Shown here one piece after another: positions 6,364-10,618 of a stretch of 10,618 nucleotides of DNA. The stretch is from CAZVIK01 sp964627045 (GTDB taxonomy: Bacteria; Acidobacteriota; Terriglobia; Bryobacterales; Bryobacteraceae). The DNA lies in NCBI GenBank assembly GCA_964627045.1, contig CAZVIK010000142.1, positions 1 through 10,618 of the forward strand, in the 5' to 3' direction. Both the position numbers and the translations under genes were made by a program. Positions within the stretch are counted from its first letter, which is position 1, and every line of letters starts with the position of its first letter. Under the pieces are notes generated by a model that did not search any database, was not told the origin of the DNA, and worked only from the letters and a program-made list of their open reading frames with translations.

Positions 6364-7374
6364 ATGAAGATCGCGGTCCTCGGGCTCGGCTTCATGGGCT
6401 CCACTCATCTGAAGATTCTGAAAGGAATCCCGCAAGTCCAGGTTGCCGCCGTCGCCAGCGCGGACCCCGCGCAGCGCGCGGGCGACCTCAGCCGCGTAGC
6501 CGGAAACCTCGGCGCGCCGGGCGAGGTCATGGACTTCACGGGCATCGGCACATATGCCGAATGGAGCGACGCCCTCGCGCACCCGGGCGTCGAGGCCGTC
6601 GATATCTGCCTGCCCACGCACCTCCACGCCGAGGCTGCGCTGGCTGCGCTCCGGGCCGGCAAGCACTGCCTGGTAGAAAAGCCCATGGCCCTCGACAGCC
6701 GCGAGGCCGCCTCTATGATCGACGCTGCGCGTGCCGCCGGGCGCATTCTGATGGTCGGCCAAGTGTTGCGCTTTTTCCCCGCCTACACCGCCTTGGTCGG
6801 CGTGGTCCGGTCCGGCAAGCTGGGGCCTATCCGCTCCGCCGCGTTCCATCGCCGCTGCGCCGCTCCGCGCTGGAGCCCGTGGCTGCTCGATGAGAGCCGC
6901 AGCGGCGGCGCGGCCTTCGACCTCCTGATTCATGACATCGACATGTGCCTGCGCCTCTTCGGCGCGCCGCAGTCGGTTTCGGCCGTGGGTTTCCAGAACC
7001 TCGCCAAGGGCATCGACCGGATCGACGCCCAACTGTATTACGGCGACCTGACGGCGACGGTCGGCGGCGGCTGGTATCCGGCGGATTCGCTTCCCTTCTC
7101 GATGGAGTACAGCCTGGCCGGCGACAAGGGTGTGCTCGAATACAGAATGGCGGACGAGCCGCCGGCGCTCTACCCCGCGGCCGGTGGCCGCGAGCCGTTG
7201 CCGCTGGTGGAAACCGACGGCTACCGTGCCGAGGTCGAGTACTTCGTGGATTGCTGCCGCCGGAAGAGGCAACCGGAGTTGTGTCCGCCGCAGGAATCGG
7301 CCGCCGCCCTTCGCGTCGCCGAATGCCTGCGGGCGTCGCGCAGCCGGGGAGGAGAGAGGATTTCATGCGAGTGA
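6364..7374 (+). CDS. Gfo/Idh/MocA-family NAD(P)-dependent oxidoreductase
   Basis: A 336-residue cytoplasmic dehydrogenase that would oxidise or reduce a sugar, polyol or amino-sugar derivative with NAD(P). The N-terminal Rossmann fold starts at once with MKIAVLGLGFMGSTH (G7, G9 and G12 bind the dinucleotide). CLPTHLHAE at 82-90 and the catalytic-lysine motif EKP at 105-107 (K106) follow. The C-terminal substrate domain contains GGAAFDLLIHDIDM (181-194), whose H190 and D191 sit where the family places substrate-binding and catalytic residues. Length is typical. The start ATG at 6364 places the nucleotide-binding motif at its usual distance from the N-terminus; the open frame further upstream is noise. 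It overlaps the next gene by ten bases, a strong sign of translational coupling. The substrate cannot be told from sequence. Confidence 0.92.
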   Translation: MKIAVLGLGFMGSTHLKILKGIPQVQVAAVASADPAQRAGDLSRVAGNLGAPGEVMDFTGIGTYAEWSDALAHPGVEAVDICLPTHLHAEAALAALRAGKHCLVEKPMALDSREAASMIDAARAAGRILMVGQVLRFFPAYTALVGVVRSGKLGPIRSAAFHRRCAAPRWSPWLLDESRSGGAAFDLLIHDIDMCLRLFGAPQSVSAVGFQNLAKGIDRIDAQLYYGDLTATVGGGWYPADSLPFSMEYSLAGDKGVLEYRMADEPPALYPAAGGREPLPLVETDGYRAEVEYFVDCCRRKRQPELCPPQESAAALRVAECLRASRSRGGERISCE

Positions 7375-8201
7375 GAAGCGATCTGGAAGTCGGCGTCATG
7401 TTCTGGGCCGGAGACGACCCCGCCGCGACCATCCGGCAGGCGGCATCCGTGGGCGTGACCTGCGGCCAGTTGGGAATTCCCCCGAGCATGGATCTCGCGG
7501 GGGCCGCCGCCGCGTGGTGCGCCGCATTGGAGGAGGAACGCTTCTCGCTGGCCACCGTGTTCGCGGCGTATGCGGGGGAAAGTTACGCCGACATTCCCAC
7601 CGTGCAGCACACCGTCGGCTTCGTGCCGCCTTCGACGCGCTCCGAGCGCGAGGCCCGCACGATCGAAATCGCCCGCTTCGCCGCTGAGCTCGGTGTCAGG
7701 AGCATCGCTTGCCACATCGGTTGCGTGCCGGATGACCTGGCGGACCCCGCCTACGCCGCCGTGCGCGACATCGTACGGCGCGTGGCGGACGAGGCCGCCC
7801 GTCACGGGCAGACCTTCGCCCTGGAGACCGGCCAGGAGCCCGCCGCCGCGCTGGCGCGCTTCATCGCGGACGTCGCACGCCCCAACGTGCGGATCAACTT
7901 CGACCCGGCCAACATGATCCTCTATGGGACGGGCGACCCGATCGAGGCGCTGGACCTGCTCGGGCCGCTGGTCGTATCGGTCCATGCCAAGGACGGAGAC
8001 TGGCCGCGACGCGACACGCCGGGGGCGCTTGGCGTGGAACGCCCGTTGGGCCGGGGTGCGGTGGGAATCGAACGGTTCGTCCGGAAGCTGAGGGAGATCG
8101 GCTACCACGGTACGCTGAACATCGAGCGCGAGATCCCAGATCCGGAACGGAAGTGGCGTGACGTGGCCGAGGCCGTGGAGCGTCTGCGCCGCCTCATCTG
8201 A
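7365..8201 (+). CDS. Sugar phosphate isomerase/epimerase-like TIM barrel (xylose-isomerase-like)
   Basis: A 278-residue cytoplasmic enzyme of the AP-endonuclease-2/xylose-isomerase-like TIM-barrel superfamily, expected to isomerise or epimerise a keto-sugar using a divalent metal. The four usual metal ligands can be placed: E154 (ALETG), D180 (INFDPAN), H207 (VSVHAKDGD) and E254 (LNIERE). CHIGCVP (116-122) lies on an earlier strand. The start is ATG at 7365, preceded by a strong purine tract (GGGGAGGAGAGAGGA, 7346-7360); the frame is open further upstream only because of high GC. It begins inside the last codons of the oxidoreductase gene, so the two are surely co-translated and probably act on the same substrate. 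Such pairs are common in sugar and inositol breakdown and in 3-keto-sugar chemistry. Confidence 0.9.
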   Translation: MRVRSDLEVGVMFWAGDDPAATIRQAASVGVTCGQLGIPPSMDLAGAAAAWCAALEEERFSLATVFAAYAGESYADIPTVQHTVGFVPPSTRSEREARTIEIARFAAELGVRSIACHIGCVPDDLADPAYAAVRDIVRRVADEAARHGQTFALETGQEPAAALARFIADVARPNVRINFDPANMILYGTGDPIEALDLLGPLVVSVHAKDGDWPRRDTPGALGVERPLGRGAVGIERFVRKLREIGYHGTLNIEREIPDPERKWRDVAEAVERLRRLI

Positions 8202-8208
8202 CGGACGT

Positions 8209-8228
8209 GCGCGGCCGGGTCGCCGCGC
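8209..8228. terminator. Hairpin between convergent genes
   Basis: GCGCGG (8209-8214) pairs with CCGCGC (8223-8228) around an eight-base loop. It lies in the 36-base gap between the ends of the TIM-barrel gene (plus) and the ABC exporter gene (minus). The position fits a bidirectional terminator, but no T-tract is present. Confidence 0.35.
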
Positions 8229-8237
8229 CGCGCCCCG

Positions 8238-10049
8238 CTAGGCCACTTCCTGATCTTTGTACTGAAGCTGATAAAGCTTCCAGTAGATACCCCGTTGCGC
8301 CAGCAACTCCTGATGCGTGCCGGATTCCCTCAGCCGTCCTTTGTGCATCACCAGGATGCGGTCGGCGCGCTGGATGGTGGACAGCCGGTGGGCGATGAGG
8401 ATCGAAGTGCGTCCCTGGACCATGCGCGCCACGGCGTCACGGATGCGGAATTCGGTCTCGGTATCGACGCTCGAAGTCGCCTCGTCCAGGACCAGGATGC
8501 CGGGATTGTGCGCCAGCGCACGCGCGAAGCTGATGAGCTGCTTCTGCCCGGTGGACAGGCCGGCGCCGCGTTCCCGGACCTCATGGTCGAATCCATTCGG
8601 CAGAGTCCGGATGAAATCGATCAGGTTGACCTGCGCCGCCGCGCTTTCCAGGTCCGCCGTGCCGATGCCGTTTGTCCCCAGCCGGATGTTGTCGCCGATG
8701 GTGCCGGAAAACAGGAACGGGTCCTGGAGGACAAACCCGAACCGGCGGCGGAGATCGCGCGGGTCGTAGTCGCGCAGATCGGCGCCGTTCAACCGGATGC
8801 CGCCGCGCTGCACATCGTAGTAGCGCAGCAGCAGGCTCATCAGCGTGGTCTTCCCCGCCCCCGTGTGGCCAACGATAGCGACCGTCTCGCCCGGCTCAAC
8901 CGCAAAGCTCACGTCGCGCAGCACCCAGTCTTCGCCCTTGTAGGCGAACCAGACGCCGTCGAACTCGATCCGCGAAGCGGCCGCCGGAACCGTTTTCGGC
9001 GCGGCCGGAGCCGCCACAGCCACCGGCGTGTCCAAAAGCTTGAATACACGCTCGGAGGCCGCCATGGCCGATTGCAGCAGGTTGTACTTCTCGCTCAAGT
9101 CCTGGATCGGCCGGAAGAACCGCATTCCGTACTGGAAGAACGCCACCATCACGCCCAGGCTCAGAGTCCCTTCGCGCACCTGGTAGCCGGAGTAGGAGAG
9201 CAACAACGCCAGCGTCAGCATCCCCAGAAACTCCACCACCGGGTAGAACCATCCGTAGGCGAAGATGGTGGATTTGAACGCCTCCAGGTGGTCGCGGTTA
9301 ACACGTTCGAACTCCGCGCGGCTGCGTTCCTCGCGATTGAAAAGCTGCACCACCTGGATGCCGCCGGTGTGTTCCTGGAGAAACGAGTTGATGCGCGCCA
9401 CCGCCACGCGGATCCGCCGGTAGCCGGACTGGGCGTTCCGCCGGAACAGGAGCGTCACCAGCACGACGAACGGGGTTACGCCGAGGAGCATCAGCGTAAG
9501 CCCCGCGTTCAGCTTCAGCATCGCCACCAATACGAACGACAGCATCAGCACGTCGCCCAGAATGGTCACCAGACCCGAAGCGAACACTTCGTTGAGCGCG
9601 TCCACGTCGGTGGTCACGCGGGTCACCAGCCGCCCGACCGGGTTGGCGTCGTAGTGCGCCATGTCGAGCTCCTGCAGGTGCCGCATCAGTTGGCGCCGGA
9701 TGTCCAGCATCACGTGCTGGCCGGTCCATTGCATGGCGTAGGTCTGGATGAAACCGGACACCAACCCAATGGCCAGAACCGCCAGGTACAGGCCCGAGAT
9801 CCACGCCAATCCCCGGATGGGGTCGGCCGGCAGGTAGGGGTCCAGGATCCCGGCGGAGCTGCCCGGCGAAGGCGCCAGGTACTTATCCACGGCCACTTTG
9901 GTCAACAGCGGCCCGGCGACCTCGAACACCGAGTTGACCAGCAGGAACACCAGGGCAAGGCAGACCACCCACGTGTAGGGGCGAAGATAGACGATCAGCC
10001 GCCTCATCAGGCGCGCGTCGTATGCTTTGCCAAGGACCTCCTCTTCCAC
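8238..10049 (-). CDS. ABC exporter, fused transmembrane and ATPase domains (MsbA/multidrug type)
   Basis: A 603-residue inner-membrane half-transporter that should work as a homo- or heterodimer, exporting a lipid, drug or peptide. Residues about 15-320 are an ABC type-1 transmembrane domain with six hydrophobic segments (e.g. 26-45, 83-103, 158-178, 182-202, 268-288). It includes the coupling-helix neighbourhood HYDANPVGRLVTRVTTDVD (132-150). The ATPase domain (about 360-595) has Walker A GHTGAGKT at 394-401, Q-loop Q442, signature LSTGQ at 498-502 (T in place of the consensus first glycine), Walker B ILVLDE at 518-523 and switch H554. No peptidase or accessory domain is visible. I chose the GTG at 10049, giving MEEEVLGKAYDARLMRRL, an N-terminus I recall from related exporters. 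ATG at 10109 would add 20 residues, overlap the truB start codon and has no ribosome-binding site. The substrate is unknown. Confidence 0.93.
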   Translation of the reverse strand: MEEEVLGKAYDARLMRRLIVYLRPYTWVVCLALVFLLVNSVFEVAGPLLTKVAVDKYLAPSPGSSAGILDPYLPADPIRGLAWISGLYLAVLAIGLVSGFIQTYAMQWTGQHVMLDIRRQLMRHLQELDMAHYDANPVGRLVTRVTTDVDALNEVFASGLVTILGDVLMLSFVLVAMLKLNAGLTLMLLGVTPFVVLVTLLFRRNAQSGYRRIRVAVARINSFLQEHTGGIQVVQLFNREERSRAEFERVNRDHLEAFKSTIFAYGWFYPVVEFLGMLTLALLLSYSGYQVREGTLSLGVMVAFFQYGMRFFRPIQDLSEKYNLLQSAMAASERVFKLLDTPVAVAAPAAPKTVPAAASRIEFDGVWFAYKGEDWVLRDVSFAVEPGETVAIVGHTGAGKTTLMSLLLRYYDVQRGGIRLNGADLRDYDPRDLRRRFGFVLQDPFLFSGTIGDNIRLGTNGIGTADLESAAAQVNLIDFIRTLPNGFDHEVRERGAGLSTGQKQLISFARALAHNPGILVLDEATSSVDTETEFRIRDAVARMVQGRTSILIAHRLSTIQRADRILVMHKGRLRESGTHQELLAQRGIYWKLYQLQYKDQEVA

Positions 10050-10107
10050 TTTGTCCAGTGTACTAGATCGGCCTGCCCGCTCTCCCGCGCGGTACAGTGG
10101 AAGGTTC
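10050..10107. promoter_or_regulatory. Divergent control region between the ABC exporter and truB
   Basis: These 58 bases must hold or overlap the promoters of both divergent genes. GGAAGG at 10099-10104 is a ribosome-binding site three bases before the truB ATG. On the exporter side only a weak GGA precedes the GTG. The least GC-rich part (10051-10067, including TACTAGAT) could hold a -10 element for either direction, but I see no convincing -35/-10 pair. Confidence 0.35.
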
Positions 10108-10611
10108 ATGGATGGAGTTCTGGTAGTCAATAAGCCGTCGGGCTGGACCTCGCACGACGCCGTCAACAAGGTGCGCCGCATCGCGGGAACCCGCCGCGTC
10201 GGCCACCTGGGCACCCTGGACCCGTTGGCCACCGGCGTGCTTCCGGTGATCCTCAATCGCGCCACGCGCCTGGCGCAGTTCTACACGCGTGCCGATAAGA
10301 CCTACGATGCGGTCATCCGTTTCGGCTATTCCACCGACACCTACGATCGCGACGGCACTCCCGACGGTCCGGATTCGCAACCGGAGATCGCCCGCGAGCA
10401 ACTGCTCGATGCCCTCGACGGCTTCACCGGCTTGCTCATGCAGACGCCGCCGCCGATCTCGGCCAAGAAGATCGCCGGCACTCCCGCTTACAAGCTGGCC
10501 CGAAAGAACCTCCCGGTGGATTTTAAGCCGGTCGTGGAAAAGGTATATACTAGCGACGTTTTGAAAACCCCCCCAACCCGCCCCGGGGTGTGGTTTGTTG
10601 GACCGGGGTAA
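10108..10611 (+). CDS. truB: tRNA pseudouridine(55) synthase TruB, 3' end missing or damaged
   Basis: TruB makes pseudouridine 55 in the T-arm of most tRNAs. Visible family blocks are VVNKPSGWTSHD at 6-17, the catalytic motif VGHLGTLDPLATGVL at 31-45 with nucleophile D38, KTYDAVIRFG at 64-73 and the substrate-loop region TPPPISAKKIAG at 113-124. The start is ATG at 10108 with GGAAGG just upstream. The frame ends after 167 residues at a TAA, whereas TruB proteins have about 230-310. The match is good up to about residue 151 (VEKVYTSDVL). Residues 152-167 then stop resembling TruB, and the late block with CSAGTY plus the C-terminal domain is absent. The breakdown begins at a run of seven C at 10568-10574, within 60 bases of the window end. 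A sequencing or assembly error at a contig end is the simplest explanation; a real pseudogene is possible. Confidence 0.85.
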   Translation: MDGVLVVNKPSGWTSHDAVNKVRRIAGTRRVGHLGTLDPLATGVLPVILNRATRLAQFYTRADKTYDAVIRFGYSTDTYDRDGTPDGPDSQPEIAREQLLDALDGFTGLLMQTPPPISAKKIAGTPAYKLARKNLPVDFKPVVEKVYTSDVLKTPPTRPGVWFVGPG

Positions 10612-10618
10612 CACACAA

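Noticed and set aside
6244..7272. Minus-strand open frame continuing more than 1000 bases upstream of the amidase start
   Set aside because: It lies antisense to the oxidoreductase, whose codons and motifs are clear. The amidase family begins near 6243; the extension has no family features and reflects few stop codons in high-GC DNA.
8295..10133. 612-codon plus-strand open frame antisense to the ABC exporter
   Set aside because: Its translation is rich in H, Q, R and V with no recognisable domain, while the opposite strand encodes all ABC motifs.
10050..10265. Longer ABC exporter N-terminus from ATG 10109 or from 10265
   Set aside because: It would overlap the truB start or coding region, adds residues unlike the family and has no ribosome-binding site.
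1..10618. CRISPR arrays, insertion sequences, prophage genes, toxin-antitoxin or defence modules, tRNA or rRNA genes
   Set aside because: I looked for direct repeats with spacers, transposase or integrase motifs, terminal inverted repeats and RNA gene cores on both strands and saw none.

Overview
This is a high-GC bacterial chromosomal window with eight genes and two partial or doubtful ends. The gene content suggests an Acidobacteriota lineage of the Solibacter/Bryobacter type. The reasons are a roughly 1000-residue TonB-dependent receptor that begins with a carboxypeptidase-regulatory-like domain, a Gfo/Idh/MocA dehydrogenase paired with a sugar isomerase/epimerase TIM barrel, and a one-chain multidrug-type ABC exporter starting with the residues EEEVLGKAYDARLMRRL. 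The taxonomic guess is inference from style and recollection, not from a search.

Layout from left to right. Positions 1-119 hold no gene I can support. A Fur-superfamily regulator of Irr/PerR type (120-524, minus) follows, with a promoter and an inverted repeat just upstream that could be its own operator. After a gene-free stretch of about 310 bases, which may carry a structured leader, comes a large outer-membrane TonB-dependent receptor (870-3854, plus). It converges on a minus-strand block: a carbon-nitrogen hydrolase resembling N-carbamoylputrescine amidase (6243 down to 5356), an exported TPR protein (5261 down to 4296) and a 103-residue mini regulator made of a receiver fragment joined to a Fis-type helix-turn-helix (4192 down to 3881). 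Divergent from the hydrolase, a plus-strand pair with overlapping ends encodes a Gfo/Idh/MocA oxidoreductase (6364-7374) and a xylose-isomerase-like TIM barrel (7365-8201). These converge on the ABC exporter (10049 down to 8238), which diverges from the tRNA pseudouridine synthase gene truB (from 10108). The truB reading frame breaks down just before the window ends.

How the genes work together. The oxidoreductase and the TIM barrel very probably form one operon for oxidising and rearranging a sugar or polyol. The regulator next to the receptor could link iron or heme status to outer-membrane uptake, but the receptor's substrate cannot be read from the sequence. The hydrolase, TPR protein and mini Fis protein lie in one direction, but the gaps and GC hairpins between them leave it open whether they are one transcript.

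I see no CRISPR array, prophage, insertion sequence, tRNA, rRNA or defence system. The observations most worth checking are the Irr-like regulator with a matching inverted repeat over its own -10 box, the mini receiver-Fis protein, and the damaged truB end. The rest looks ordinary.
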